A stretch of DNA of 64,000 nt from NCBI RefSeq assembly GCF_900109605.1, contig NZ_FOAM01000001.1:248001-312000 (forward strand). Direction: 5' to 3'. Below are positions 42,074-51,384 of the stretch, one piece after another. Numbering within the stretch: the stretch's first letter is position 1; each line of letters opens with the position of its first letter. The stretch comes from Xaviernesmea oryzae. Its GTDB lineage: Bacteria > Pseudomonadota > Alphaproteobacteria > Rhizobiales > Rhizobiaceae. Made by a program: the position numbers and the translations under genes. The notes under the pieces are model-generated. The model was given only the letters and a program-made list of their open reading frames with translations. It ran no database searches and was not told where the DNA came from.

Positions 42074-43255
42074 ATGAGCAGCCCCTCCATCGTGATCGCC
42101 AGCGCCGGTCGCACCGCCGTCGGCTCGTTCAACGGCGCCTTCAGCGCCACACCCGCCCATGAGCTGGGTGCTGCCGTAATCAAGGGCGTGCTGGAGCGCG
42201 CCGGTGTCGATGCCGCCGAGGTCGATGAGGTGATCCTCGGCCAGGTCCTGTCGGCGGGCGAAGGCCAGAATCCAGCCCGGCAGGCGGCGATGAAGGCGGG
42301 CCTGCCCAAGGAGAAGACGGCTTGGGGCATGAACCAGCTCTGCGGCTCGGGCCTGCGCGCCGTCGCGCTCGGCATGCAGCAGATCGCCACGGGCGATGCC
42401 GATCTCATCGTCGCCGGCGGCATGGAATCCATGTCCATGGCGCCACATTGCGCGCATTTGCGCGGCGGCGTGAAGATGGGCGATTTCAAGATGATCGACA
42501 CCATGATCAAGGACGGCCTGACCGACGCCTTCTACGGCTATCACATGGGCATCACCGCCGAAAACATCGCCCGGCAATGGCAGCTCTCGCGCGAGGAGCA
42601 GGACCAGTTCGCGCTCGCCTCGCAGAACAAGGCGGAGGCTGCACAAAAGGCCGGCCGCTTCGTCGACGAGATCATTCCCTTCGTGGTCAAGGGCCGCAAG
42701 GGTGACGTCACCGTCGATCAGGACGAATATATCCGCCATGGCGCCACGCTCGATGGCATGACCAAGCTGCGCCCCGCCTTCGACAAGGAAGGCACTGTGA
42801 CGGCCGGCAATGCCTCCGGCCTGAATGACGGCGCGGCCGCCGTGCTTCTGATGCGCGAGGAAGAGGCCGTGCGCCGAGGGCTGACGCCGATCGCCCGTAT
42901 CGCCTCTTGGGCGACCGCCGGCGTCGATCCTCAGATTATGGGCTCCGGCCCGATTCCTGCCTCGCGCAAGGCGCTGGAAAAGGCCGGCTGGTCGGTGGGC
43001 GATCTCGGTCTGGTCGAGGCGAACGAGGCCTTTGCCGCGCAGGCCTGCGCCGTCAACAAGGATCTCGGCTGGGATCCCGGTATCGTCAACGTCAATGGCG
43101 GCGCGATTGCCATCGGCCATCCGATCGGTGCCTCCGGCGCCCGTGTCCTCAACACGCTCCTGTTCGAAATGAAGCGGCGCGGCGCGGGCAAGGGCTTGGC
43201 AACCCTGTGCATCGGCGGCGGCATGGGTGTCGCCATGTGCGTGGAAGCGCTCTGA
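42074..43255 (+). CDS. phaA: Acetyl-CoA acetyltransferase (beta-ketothiolase) PhaA
   Basis: A 393-residue thiolase condensing two acetyl-CoA into acetoacetyl-CoA, the first step of PHB synthesis. The catalytic residues are Cys90 in [14 protein letters not shown], His349 in [12 protein letters not shown] and Cys379 in [12 protein letters not shown]. Other signatures are [11 protein letters not shown] and NEAFAAQA. The length is exactly that of PhaA enzymes. The ATG used begins [15 protein letters not shown]; an upstream in-frame ATG would add 21 residues not seen in the family. It precedes phaB but is separated from it by about 380 bp with a hairpin, so phaB likely has its own promoter too. 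Confidence 0.94.
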   Translation: MSSPSIVIASAGRTAVGSFNGAFSATPAHELGAAVIKGVLERAGVDAAEVDEVILGQVLSAGEGQNPARQAAMKAGLPKEKTAWGMNQLCGSGLRAVALGMQQIATGDADLIVAGGMESMSMAPHCAHLRGGVKMGDFKMIDTMIKDGLTDAFYGYHMGITAENIARQWQLSREEQDQFALASQNKAEAAQKAGRFVDEIIPFVVKGRKGDVTVDQDEYIRHGATLDGMTKLRPAFDKEGTVTAGNASGLNDGAAAVLLMREEEAVRRGLTPIARIASWATAGVDPQIMGSGPIPASRKALEKAGWSVGDLGLVEANEAFAAQACAVNKDLGWDPGIVNVNGGAIAIGHPIGASGARVLNTLLFEMKRRGAGKGLATLCIGGGMGVAMCVEAL

Positions 43256-43633
43256 GACCCGACCACCGGGCACGCCGCGCTTTTAGCCCTGTTCATCGGT
43301 CTGCCCGGCTTTCGAGCCGGGCAAGGTCCGACATTCAGATCAAGCGAATGTGATCGTCGTGATGTGCCTTCGCTGGGATGTTCCATCCATAAAGATAGCT
43401 GGCTGTGGAAAGTAGCGGCGGTGATTGCAATCGATGGTTATATCGGCCATCAGTTCTTTAGGTCTTCTGACTGAACTGTCTTTGGCGACGTGGGCGCCCG
43501 GATTTGTTCTGGCGGCAGCATAAGTATTGAGACGACAGCCATCGCCGGGCAAGGCCAACCGGGATGAGGATTGGGAACGGCAGCGGCCATAGAGATCTCG
43601 GCGCAAAGCCTTGAAAAGCGGGAGGAGAAGCGG
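43256..43633 (+). other. Intergenic region phaA-phaB (378 bp)
   Basis: No gene is supported here. It holds a stem-loop TGCCCGGCT-TTCG-AGCCGGGCA (43302-43323; 9 bp, UUCG loop) just after phaA, likely a terminator or mRNA-stabilising hairpin although no T-run follows, and a 10-bp palindrome GATTGCAATC (43423-43432) that could be part of a phaB regulatory site. Confidence 0.5.
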
Positions 43634-44359
43634 ATGAGCAGGGTCGCGTTGGTCACCGGAGGAACGCGCGGCATCGGCGCAGCGGTGTCGATTGCCTTGA
43701 AGAATGCCGGCTATAGAGTTGCAGCGAATTATGCCGGCAATGAAGAAAAGGCCAAGGCCTTCTCCGAGGAGACCGGCATTCCGGCCTTTCGGTGGGATGT
43801 CGCCGATTACGAAGCCTGTCAGGCCGGCATTGCCGAGGTGGAAGCCGCTCTGGGCCCGATCGAAGTGCTGGTCAACAATGCCGGCGTCACGCGCGATGCC
43901 ATGTTCCACAAGATGACGCCTCAGCAGTGGAACGAGGTGATCAACATCAACCTCACCGGCTTGTTCAATATGACGCACCCCGTCTGGTCGGGCATGCGCG
44001 ACCGGGGCTTCGGCCGCGTCGTCAATATTTCCTCGATCAATGGCCAGAAGGGTCAGATGGGCCAGGCGAACTACTCCGCCGCCAAGGCCGGCGATCTCGG
44101 CTTCACCAAGACTCTGGCCCAGGAGGGTGCCGCCAAGGGCATCACCGTCAACGCCATCTGCCCCGGCTATATCGGCACGGAAATGGTGCGGGCGATCCCG
44201 GAAAAGGTGCTGAACGAGCGCATCATCCCGCAGATCCCGATCGGCCGCCTTGGCGAACCGGAGGAAGTAGCGCGTTGCGTCGTTTTCCTCGCCTCCGACG
44301 ACGCCGGATTCATCACAGGCTCGACGATCTCCGCCAATGGTGGGCAGTTCTTCGTCTGA
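43634..44359 (+). CDS. phaB: Acetoacetyl-CoA reductase PhaB
   Basis: A 241-residue short-chain dehydrogenase reducing acetoacetyl-CoA to (R)-3-hydroxybutyryl-CoA with NADPH. The cofactor loop is VTGGTRGIGAAVS and the NNAG motif is VLVNNAGVTRDAMF. The catalytic Ser lies in NISSINGQKGQMGQ and the Tyr/Lys pair in NYSAAKAGD. PhaB-type features also include ICPGYIGTEMVRAIP. GGAGGAGAAG precedes the ATG chosen; a longer frame would begin 21 codons upstream without support. PHB synthase (phaC) is not in the window. Confidence 0.94.
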   Translation: MSRVALVTGGTRGIGAAVSIALKNAGYRVAANYAGNEEKAKAFSEETGIPAFRWDVADYEACQAGIAEVEAALGPIEVLVNNAGVTRDAMFHKMTPQQWNEVININLTGLFNMTHPVWSGMRDRGFGRVVNISSINGQKGQMGQANYSAAKAGDLGFTKTLAQEGAAKGITVNAICPGYIGTEMVRAIPEKVLNERIIPQIPIGRLGEPEEVARCVVFLASDDAGFITGSTISANGGQFFV

Positions 44360-44394
44360 GGCTAGGGTTGCGGATGGAGGGCTGCCTTCAACCG

Positions 44395-44438
44395 GCGGCG
44401 CGGCCTCTTCTCCCTGCCGGAAGAAGAGGCCGTGCCGC
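44395..44438. terminator. 17-bp stem-loop downstream of phaB
   Basis: GCGGCGCGGCCTCTTCT (44395-44411) pairs with the complementary arm at 44422-44438 over 17 positions with a single G.U, closing a 10-nt loop. It lies between the ends of phaB and the convergent sugar dehydrogenase gene. It is very stable but has no U-tract on either strand. Confidence 0.55.
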
Positions 44439-44562
44439 AACGCTGCGCCCTTATCAGGTGCATTGCGTAGGGGTTATTGTTCTCCCTCAATGAGAAGGCA
44501 GAGTAAAGGCAAGCGCGAGATCCTGCATGTCCATTTCACGCCACTTTGGATGTAGACGGCCC

Positions 44563-45867
44563 TCAGCCGGCCCTTTCCAGCCGCAGAATGGAGGATGTGC
44601 CGGCATCCGGCTCTTCTGTCACCGCGTAGACGGCGCCATCGGGCCCGATCTTGACGTCGCGGATACGCGCCTGCAGCGGCACGCGCTCCTCATGCATCAC
44701 GCGGTCGCCCTCGACATGGAGGACGACGAGGCCGGTCGAAACGAGACCGCCGATCAGGAAGGCACCCTTCCATTCGGGAATGCGGTCGCCATCATAAAAG
44801 GCCATGCCGGAGGGGCCGATTACCGGGTCCCAGTAATAGACCGGCTGTTCGAGCCCGGCCTTTTGCGTGATGCCGTCGCCGATCGGCTTGCCGCTATAAT
44901 CCATGCCATAGGTGATCACGGGCCAACCGTAGTTCTTACCGGCTTCCGGCCGGTTCAGCTCGTCGCCACCGCGCGGGCCATGTTCCACGGTCCATAGCCG
45001 TCCCTCACCGTCGAGCGCTGCCGATTGCAGATTGCGATGGCCATAGCTCCAGATCTCCGGCTTGGCCCCCTCGCGCCCGGCAAAGGGATTGCCATCCGCC
45101 GCCTTGCCCTCTGGCGTGATGCGGAAGACCTTGCCGAAGCCGCTGGCAAGATCTTGGGCGAAGACGCGCGTTTTGGCATCCGAGCGCTCGCCGACCGTTA
45201 CATAAAGCGCGCCTTCGCGGTCGAAGACCAGGCGGGAGCCGTAATGCTTGGTGTTGTCATAGCTCGGCATCTGCCGGAAAATCACCGTCAGCCCGTCAAG
45301 CCGTGCTCCCTTGTCGTCCTCCTTGAGAACGGCCGTGGCGACCGACGTGCCGTTGCCATCCTCGCGCGGCTCCGAGAAGGAGAAATAGATTCGCCTGGAG
45401 CTGTCGAAATCGGGAGCAAGGGCCACGTCGAGCAGACCGGCCTGCCCGCTGGAAACGACCTTTGGGGTGCCGGACACGGCGGCAACCGCCGTCCCATCCT
45501 TGGCCACGAGATACAGCGTGCCTTCCTTGGCGGTCACCAGCATGCGCCCGTCGGGCAGGATTTCCATGGCCCAGAGCTGCGGCAGGCCGACGGCCACCGC
45601 CGTGTGGCGAATCGTGGGCATCGCGGAGGGCTGCGGCGCGCGGGTCTGGCCGGCAAAGGCAGGCTTCTGGTCCGGCACATTGGCGGGGCGCGTTTCCACG
45701 GGCTGGCCCGAGGCGGTCTGCTCCGCGCCTGTGGCCGGCGGCTCGCCTTCGACATGGTCGATCGGCGAGGTGTCGCCCGTTGATTGCGCGAGGGCGGGAA
45801 GGCCGGCGGTGCCCGCGAGAAGCAAAGCGAGGGCGGATCGTGCGGTCAGGCGAAGCAGGCGGGGCAT
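44563..45867 (-). CDS. PQQ-dependent aldose sugar dehydrogenase-like secreted protein (YliI family)
   Basis: A 434-residue exported six-bladed beta-propeller. The signal peptide is residues 1-27 (ALALLLAGTAGLPALAQ), followed by a Pro/Thr-rich linker to about residue 80. The propeller carries soluble aldose dehydrogenase motifs: LPDGRMLVTAKEGTLYL, GGLLDVALAPDF-like SGQAGLLDVALAPDF, SYGHRNLQSAAL, TVEHGPRGGDELN and NYGWPVITYGMDYSG. It should oxidise aldoses in the periplasm if PQQ is available. It stands alone, convergent with phaB. Confidence 0.88.
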   Translation of the reverse strand: MPRLLRLTARSALALLLAGTAGLPALAQSTGDTSPIDHVEGEPPATGAEQTASGQPVETRPANVPDQKPAFAGQTRAPQPSAMPTIRHTAVAVGLPQLWAMEILPDGRMLVTAKEGTLYLVAKDGTAVAAVSGTPKVVSSGQAGLLDVALAPDFDSSRRIYFSFSEPREDGNGTSVATAVLKEDDKGARLDGLTVIFRQMPSYDNTKHYGSRLVFDREGALYVTVGERSDAKTRVFAQDLASGFGKVFRITPEGKAADGNPFAGREGAKPEIWSYGHRNLQSAALDGEGRLWTVEHGPRGGDELNRPEAGKNYGWPVITYGMDYSGKPIGDGITQKAGLEQPVYYWDPVIGPSGMAFYDGDRIPEWKGAFLIGGLVSTGLVVLHVEGDRVMHEERVPLQARIRDVKIGPDGAVYAVTEEPDAGTSSILRLERAG

Positions 45868-46256
45868 GGCGATATCCTCGAGACATGGCAGGGATAGAAG
45901 GAAAGCGCCCGCATCTTCACGGCAAAGATCAGGCGATGGCCGTCCGGCATCGGCGCTGTTCCCTTAAGGTGCGGCCTGTCCGCGCCTGCGGGTTACAGAT
46001 CGAGGTAGCGCGCACTGGCGCCGCGTCGCCTCACGGCCGGGTCAACTCTCGGTTATTGCCGTGGTTTCCAGTTTCGGCGGGCCTATCACCATGCCGGCTC
46101 TTGTCATCTGCCGATGGGAACGTCATCTGTAGGGCATGATCCACGTGGTGGCGAAGACGAGGCCGTTTTCGTACCCTGGCCTGGGCCAGCGGCCGGGCGC
46201 CGCGACAAGCCTGTGATAAGGCCTCTAAGCAGACGGCGCATGCCGGGAATGAAGAC
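45868..46256. other. Intergenic region between divergent sugar dehydrogenase and helicase genes (389 bp)
   Basis: No gene, RNA or clear hairpin was recognised. It must contain the promoters of both divergent genes. A CCACGTGG palindrome is present near 46142-46149, but nothing else stands out. Confidence 0.5.
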
Positions 46257-49200
46257 GTGTCCAGTCAACCCATGATCTTGAGCGGGCGCGGCGTCACCGC
46301 CGTCCTCGGACCCACCAACACCGGCAAGACCCATTATGCCATCGAGCGGATGGTGGCCTATGAAACCGGGGTCATCGGCCTGCCGCTCCGCCTTCTGGCG
46401 CGCGAGGTCTATGGCCGGGTGGTAGAGCGTGTGGGCGAGCACAATGTCGCGCTGGTCACCGGGGAGGAGAAGATCACCCCGCATATGGCGCGCTACTCCG
46501 TCTGCACCGTCGAGGCCATGCCGCGCGACACGCGCGCCGCCTTCGTCGCCATCGACGAAGTGCAGCTGGCCGGCGATCTTGAGCGCGGCCATATCTTCAC
46601 CGACAGGCTGCTGCACCTGCGCGGCCGGGCGGAAACCCTGCTGCTCGGTGCCGCGACCATGCGGCCGATTCTCGAACAGCTGCTGCCGGGAATCACCGTC
46701 GTCGAGCGGCCGCGCCTGTCGCAGCTCCTCTATGCCGGTTCGAAGAAGCTCACCCGCCTGCCGCAGCGCTCGGCCATCGTCGCCTTTTCGGCCGAGGAGG
46801 TCTATGCGATCGCCGAGCTGATCCGCCGTCAGCGCGGCGGTGCGGCCGTGGTGCTGGGCGCACTGAGCCCGCGCACGCGCAATGCCCAGGTGGCCCTCTA
46901 TCAGGAAGGCGATGTCGAATATCTCGTCGCCACCGACGCGATCGGCATGGGTCTGAACCTCGACGTCGACCATGTCGCCTTCGCCCAGGACCGCAAATAT
47001 GACGGCTATCAGTTCCGCAATCTGAACCCCGGCGAGCTTGCCCAGATCGCCGGCCGCGCCGGCCGTCACCTGCGCGACGGCACCTTCGGTGTCACCTCGC
47101 GCGTCGAGCCTTTCGACAAGGAGCTGGTCCACCGGATCGAATCGCATGAGTTCGACCCCGTGCGCGTGCTGCAATGGCGCTCCAAGGCGCTCGACTTTTC
47201 CTCTGTCCCCGCATTGAAAAAAAGCCTGGAGCGGCCGCCCGGTGTCCAGGGGCTGACGCGCGCGCTGCCGGCGGTCGATGTCCAGGCGCTGGATTTCCTC
47301 AGCCGCGACGGCGATGTCGCCGCCCTTGCCAAGGGAGCGGAGCGGGTTGAAACCCTCTGGGACGTCTGCGCCTTGCCGGACTATCGCCGCATCACCCCGG
47401 CGCAGCATGCCGACCTCATCGCCACGCTCTATTCTGACCTCGTGCGCCATGGCCGCGTCAACGAGGATTTCATGGCCGAACAGGTGCGCCGCGCCGACCA
47501 CACCGATGGCGAAATCGACACGCTTTCGGCGCGAATCGCCCAAATCAGAACATGGACCTATGTTTCCAATCGGCCGAATTGGCTGGCTGATCCGACACAC
47601 TGGCAGCAAAAGACGCGAGAAATCGAGGATCGTTTGTCCGATGCACTACATGAAAGGTTGACGAAACGCTTTGTTGACCGCAGGACATCCGTGCTCATGA
47701 AGCGGCTGAGAGAGAATGCGATGCTGGAAGCGGAAATCAGTGTGAATGGCGATGTCTTCGTCGAGGGGCATCATGTGGGACAATTGGCCGGTTTCCGGTT
47801 CTCCCTCGCCCAGACGACCGACGGACTGGACGCACGCGCCGTACAGGGCGCCGCGCACAAGGCGCTGGCGCTCGAATTCGAAGCGCGCGCGGCAAGGCTG
47901 CATGCTGCCGGCAATGCCGATCTCGCGCTGAGCTCCGATGGTACGGTGCGTTGGCTCGGCGATCCCGTGGCCCGGCTTTCGGCCAGCGATCATGTGATGC
48001 GCCCGCGCGTCATCCTCCTCGCCGACGAACAGTTGAACGGTACGGCCCGCGATCATGTTGCCGCCCGCATCGAACGCTTCGTCAACCACCATATTTCCAC
48101 CGTCTTGAAGCCGCTCGACGATCTCTCGCGCGCGGAAGACCTGCAGGGCCTTGCCAAGGGCCTGGCTTTCCAGCTGGTCGAAAATCTCGGCGTGCTTTTC
48201 CGCCGCGATGTCGCCGAAGAGGTGAAGTCGCTCGATCAGGAGGCGCGCGCCTCGATCCGCCGGCATGGCATCCGCTTCGGCGCCTATCACATTTTCATGC
48301 CCGCGCTGCTGAAGCCCGCGCCGGCCGAACTGATCACGCTGCTCTGGGCCTTGAAGAATGACGGGCTGGACAAGCCCGGCTATGGCGATCTGATTCCCGT
48401 GCTTGCCGCTGGCCGCACCTCCGTCGTCACCGATCCGTCCTACGAGCGCATGTTCTATAAGCTTGCCGGCTTCCGTTTCCTCGGCAAGCGCGCCGTGCGC
48501 ATCGACATTCTCGAGCGTCTGGCCGATCTCATCCGTCCGCTGCTGCAGTGGAAGCCGGGCGCAACGGCGCGCCCCGAAGGCGCCTATGATGGCCGCCGCT
48601 TCATGACGACCACCGCGATGCTCTCCATTCTCGGTGCGACGCCCGACGATATGGAAGAAATCCTCAAGGGTCTTGGCTATCGCGCCGACGCTCTGAAGGC
48701 TGAAGAGGTGCAGGCGCATCTGGCCGCCCATGGCAGCCCTGCCGTAGGCACGGCCTCTGAGGCCCCCTCCGCGCCAGTGGAAAGCGCGGACGACGCCGAC
48801 GCGACACAAACCCAGGCCGAGCCTGCCAAGCCTGCGGATGACACCGAAACCAGCGTAGCTGCTGCCGAGGACGCTCCGGCCGCGGGGACGGCGCCGGCTG
48901 AAGCCGCCGAAGAGGCGACCGAGCCTGCCGCTGAAGCCTCGACGGACACCGCGGCTGCCAGTGACGAGACGGCAGCGACGTCCGACGCCCCTGAGGCGGC
49001 AGCCGCAGTTGAGGCCGGAAACGAGGCCTCCGCAGCTACCGAGCCGGCAGCCGACAGCTCTGCCGAGCCTGTCGAAGTCAAGCCGGTTCTGCTCTGGCGG
49101 CCCGGTGGGCGCAGCGACAATCAGCGCCCCGCCCGCAATGCCCGGGGCGGCGAGCGTCGCGGTCCGCGCGGTGAAGGCCAGCAGGATGCGCGCCGTGACG

Positions 49201-49547
49201 GCGGCCAGGGCGGCGAACGCGCTGGTGGTCAGGCGACCGGCGGCCGACGCGACGAACGCAGTGGCGGTCGTGCAGACGGTGGACGTGGGGAACAGCGCGG
49301 CCGTGACGGCCAGAAGAACGAGGGCCGCGAAAACAGGGGCCCCCGCAACGAGGGCCGTGGCGGCGATGACCGGCGCGAGCAGCGTCATCGCGACCGTCCG
49401 GATCGTGACAGCCGCGACAATCGCGATCGTGGCGGCAAGGGTGCGCCCATGACCTTCGAGGCCCGTCCGCCGCGCAAGGAAAAGCCTGTCGATCCCGATT
49501 CGCCCTTCGCCAAGCTCGCTGCGCTCAAGGAGCAGATGAAGAAGTAG
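46257..49547 (+). CDS. Suv3-like DEAD/DEAH-type RNA helicase with long disordered acidic and RG-rich tail
   Basis: A 1096-residue SF2 helicase. Core motifs are GPTNTGKTHYAIERM (Walker A), IDEVQLAGD (motif II), GAATMRPIL, ATDAIGMGLNLDVDHV and QIAGRAGRH (motif VI), matching mitochondrial Suv3 and its alphaproteobacterial homologues. A middle region to about residue 825 is conserved-looking and helical. From about 828 the sequence turns into Ala/Glu/Thr-rich acidic repeats (to about 945). A Gly/Arg/Asp-rich stretch follows (about 955-1060) and the ending is SPFAKLAALKEQMKK. Translation starts at GTG. It probably unwinds structured RNA. The S4-domain gene follows after 3 bp, so the two are co-transcribed. 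Confidence 0.88.
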   Translation: MSSQPMILSGRGVTAVLGPTNTGKTHYAIERMVAYETGVIGLPLRLLAREVYGRVVERVGEHNVALVTGEEKITPHMARYSVCTVEAMPRDTRAAFVAIDEVQLAGDLERGHIFTDRLLHLRGRAETLLLGAATMRPILEQLLPGITVVERPRLSQLLYAGSKKLTRLPQRSAIVAFSAEEVYAIAELIRRQRGGAAVVLGALSPRTRNAQVALYQEGDVEYLVATDAIGMGLNLDVDHVAFAQDRKYDGYQFRNLNPGELAQIAGRAGRHLRDGTFGVTSRVEPFDKELVHRIESHEFDPVRVLQWRSKALDFSSVPALKKSLERPPGVQGLTRALPAVDVQALDFLSRDGDVAALAKGAERVETLWDVCALPDYRRITPAQHADLIATLYSDLVRHGRVNEDFMAEQVRRADHTDGEIDTLSARIAQIRTWTYVSNRPNWLADPTHWQQKTREIEDRLSDALHERLTKRFVDRRTSVLMKRLRENAMLEAEISVNGDVFVEGHHVGQLAGFRFSLAQTTDGLDARAVQGAAHKALALEFEARAARLHAAGNADLALSSDGTVRWLGDPVARLSASDHVMRPRVILLADEQLNGTARDHVAARIERFVNHHISTVLKPLDDLSRAEDLQGLAKGLAFQLVENLGVLFRRDVAEEVKSLDQEARASIRRHGIRFGAYHIFMPALLKPAPAELITLLWALKNDGLDKPGYGDLIPVLAAGRTSVVTDPSYERMFYKLAGFRFLGKRAVRIDILERLADLIRPLLQWKPGATARPEGAYDGRRFMTTTAMLSILGATPDDMEEILKGLGYRADALKAEEVQAHLAAHGSPAVGTASEAPSAPVESADDADATQTQAEPAKPADDTETSVAAAEDAPAAGTAPAEAAEEATEPAAEASTDTAAASDETAATSDAPEAAAAVEAGNEASAATEPAADSSAEPVEVKPVLLWRPGGRSDNQRPARNARGGERRGPRGEGQQDARRDGGQGGERAGGQATGGRRDERSGGRADGGRGEQRGRDGQKNEGRENRGPRNEGRGGDDRREQRHRDRPDRDSRDNRDRGGKGAPMTFEARPPRKEKPVDPDSPFAKLAALKEQMKK

Positions 49548-49550
49548 CCG

Positions 49551-49964
49551 ATGGCGCAGGACCGGCCCGCAGACATGCCTGTCGAGCGCCAGCGCCTCGA
49601 TAAGTGGCTGTTCTTCACCCGCCTGCAGAAATCGCGCTCGATCGCCCAGAAGACGATCGAGCAGGGCCTCGTCATGGTCAATGAGGCACGCGTCGTTCAG
49701 TCGTCCACGATGGTGAAGCCGGGCGATATCGTCACCCTCTCGCTCGATCGCCGCGATCTCGTGCTCAAGGTCATTGCCGGCGGAACGCGGCGTGGTCCTT
49801 TCGAGGAGGCGCGGCTGCTCTACGAAGACCTGACACCGCCGCCCGATCCCGAGCGCCGCCTGTCTGCCTACGACTTGGCCACCCGCGAGCGTGGTGCCGG
49901 CCGCCCGACCAAGAAGGAGCGGCGCGCCATCGAAGGCTTGAAGCCTTGGCTAGACGAGGATTGA
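49551..49964 (+). CDS. S4-domain RNA-binding protein (HslR/RqcP-like)
   Basis: A 137-residue RNA-binding protein. The S4 domain (about 13-70) reads RLDKWLFFTRLQKSRSIAQKTI, then GLVMVNEARVVQSSTMVKPGD. A C-terminal basic tail (RGAGRPTKKERRAIEGL) is typical of the HslR/Hsp15 group, which binds stalled 50S subunits carrying peptidyl-tRNA. It is coupled to the helicase gene with only three bases between stop and ATG, a pairing that suggests a joint job in ribosome rescue or RNA handling. Confidence 0.88.
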   Translation: MAQDRPADMPVERQRLDKWLFFTRLQKSRSIAQKTIEQGLVMVNEARVVQSSTMVKPGDIVTLSLDRRDLVLKVIAGGTRRGPFEEARLLYEDLTPPPDPERRLSAYDLATRERGAGRPTKKERRAIEGLKPWLDED

Positions 49965-50266
49965 CCTGCTTTTTCCACCCAGGCCCGTGATCAGGAACTT
50001 CGTTCTCAAGACACGGTTTCGCATGGGAGGAAATGACCTTGCAATGATTTTGCAAAGCCTTTACCTCGTGTCCAACCGCTGGATTCCGGCCCTGCTTTGC
50101 AGGCGGACCGGCTGCCTGTCGACCACCGCTTGAGCGCAATGCCAGTGGCCTCATGGCCCGCCGCAACGGCTCAAGACGCGCCGGTTGCCGCCGATGTCTT
50201 GACACCGCGCGCAGGCTGGAACTATCCAGCCGCCGGCCGCGGAACCGAAGCTTCTTGGAGACCTTC
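49965..50266 (+). other. Intergenic region upstream of fdxA (302 bp)
   Basis: No gene is supported. TTGCAATGATTTTGCAA (about 50039-50055) carries two copies of the palindromic TTGCAA and may be an operator or promoter element of fdxA. No terminator is visible after the S4 gene. Confidence 0.4.
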
Positions 50267-50608
50267 ATGACGTATGTCGTGACCGACAATTGCATCCGCT
50301 GCAAATATACCGATTGCGTGGAGGTCTGTCCGGTGGACTGCTTCTATGAGGGCGAGAATTTTCTGGTCATCCATCCGGACGAATGCATCGATTGCGGCGT
50401 CTGCGAGCCGGAATGCCCTGCTGGCGCCATCAAGCCCGACACCGAGCCGGGGCTGGACATGTGGCTGAAGCTCAATGCCGAATTTGCGCCGCAATGGCCG
50501 AACATCACCATCAAGCGCGAAGCCTTGCCCGAGGCCAAGGAGATGGACGGCGTCGACGGCAAGTATGAGAAATTCTTCTCGCCCAATCCGGGCGAGGGTG
50601 ATGCCTGA
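50267..50608 (+). CDS. fdxA: 7Fe ferredoxin FdxA ([3Fe-4S][4Fe-4S])
   Basis: A 113-residue seven-iron ferredoxin. Cysteines at 9, 17 and 50 fit the [3Fe-4S] cluster, and 21, 40, 43 and 46 the [4Fe-4S] cluster, by comparison with Azotobacter ferredoxin I (same spacing shifted by one). The first motif is [18 protein letters not shown] and the second [12 protein letters not shown]. The ATG has TTGGAGA nine bases upstream. It is an electron carrier; the partner enzyme is not evident from neighbours. Its position next to carD is common in Rhizobiales. Confidence 0.93.
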   Translation: MTYVVTDNCIRCKYTDCVEVCPVDCFYEGENFLVIHPDECIDCGVCEPECPAGAIKPDTEPGLDMWLKLNAEFAPQWPNITIKREALPEAKEMDGVDGKYEKFFSPNPGEGDA

Positions 50609-50757
50609 CGCAGGAGCTGGCGGCGCGATATCGATTTCGTCGCCGCGCCCGTCTCAGGCAAGCATAGGGATGGACGGAGCCGGCCAGCCGTGGCAGGTGG
50701 TCCTGAGACCGAGGCGGTAGCGGGCGTCTCCGCTGGAGAGGCATGTTTGTGATGCCG

Positions 50758-50818
50758 GCCTGCAGCGGCTCGTCGACAAGGCTTCGGTACAACCGTGCCG
50801 TGACGAGCCGCTGCAGGC
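50758..50818. repeat. 17-bp inverted repeat with 27-nt loop, candidate small RNA or intergenic repeat
   Basis: GCCTGCAGCGGCTCGTC (50758-50774) is exactly complementary to the arm at 50802-50818. The loop includes a further small CGGT/ACCG pairing. It could be a structured RNA, a long terminator without U-tract, or a member of a dispersed rhizobial palindromic repeat family. Confidence 0.6.
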
Positions 50819-51336
50819 AAGCCGCCTTTCGCATGGCCATGATCCTGCCGCAGCTGCATGCGGCCAAATGGCGCAAGCTTCGCACAAGGCGCCGCGTTAT
50901 AGGAAAAGACATCGGAGCGGCCAGGGGCCGGTCCGCTTTGGGAGCGTTGCGGTCCATAGGGTCGTAAGAGGCCCGGCAAGGGCGACAGCGCATCGCCTTG
51001 CAAAAGATCAGGTGGCGAAACGCCGCTCTGGAGCGGTTTCATGCTCATCAGCCCGCCCGTCCCGTGACGGTTTGCGGGCCGAATCGCCTGCGCAAGCAAA
51101 TTATTGATTTCCGCCATTATTTGTGCTAGGTTTGCCACACTGATCCAAATTGCGGGCCTTTGTGTCCCCAAGCAATCAACGAAAGCACTGTTTTCCTCCG
51201 ACGCGGCTCACTCCCACAACGCAACGTCTCGTTGCCGATTTGTGTCGCATCGAAGAGCCTTTGTCTTTCGCCGGTGCAGGGCTCAGTACGGAGACACCAA
51301 TGGGTGCCCCTTTCCATCCGGGCCGCCTTGCCCGGC

Positions 51337-51358
51337 CCCGGCCTGTTTGAAGGCCGGG
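51337..51358 (+). promoter_or_regulatory. Hairpin in the carD mRNA leader
   Basis: CCCGGCCT-GTTTGA-AGGCCGGG forms a perfect 8-bp stem ending 26 nt before the carD ATG and just ahead of its AGGGAG ribosome site. It may stabilise the mRNA 5' end or tune translation. Confidence 0.4.
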
Positions 51359-51384
51359 TGCGTAACAGGGAGTTTTTGATTCGA

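Larger units (their letters stand above)
50609..51384 (+). other. Long intergenic region fdxA-carD (776 bp)
   Basis: No convincing reading frame was found in a genome otherwise tightly packed. It contains a 61-nt stem-loop with a 17-bp perfect stem (50758-50818), a smaller hairpin CCGCT-CTGG-AGCGG (51023-51036) flanked by AAAC/GTTT, an AT-richer probable carD promoter zone around 51100-51130, and the carD leader hairpin (51337-51358). A small RNA gene is possible. Confidence 0.5.

Noticed and set aside
43340-44440. Minus-strand open frame opposite phaB
   Set aside because: Antisense shadow of a clear short-chain dehydrogenase; no recognisable motif.
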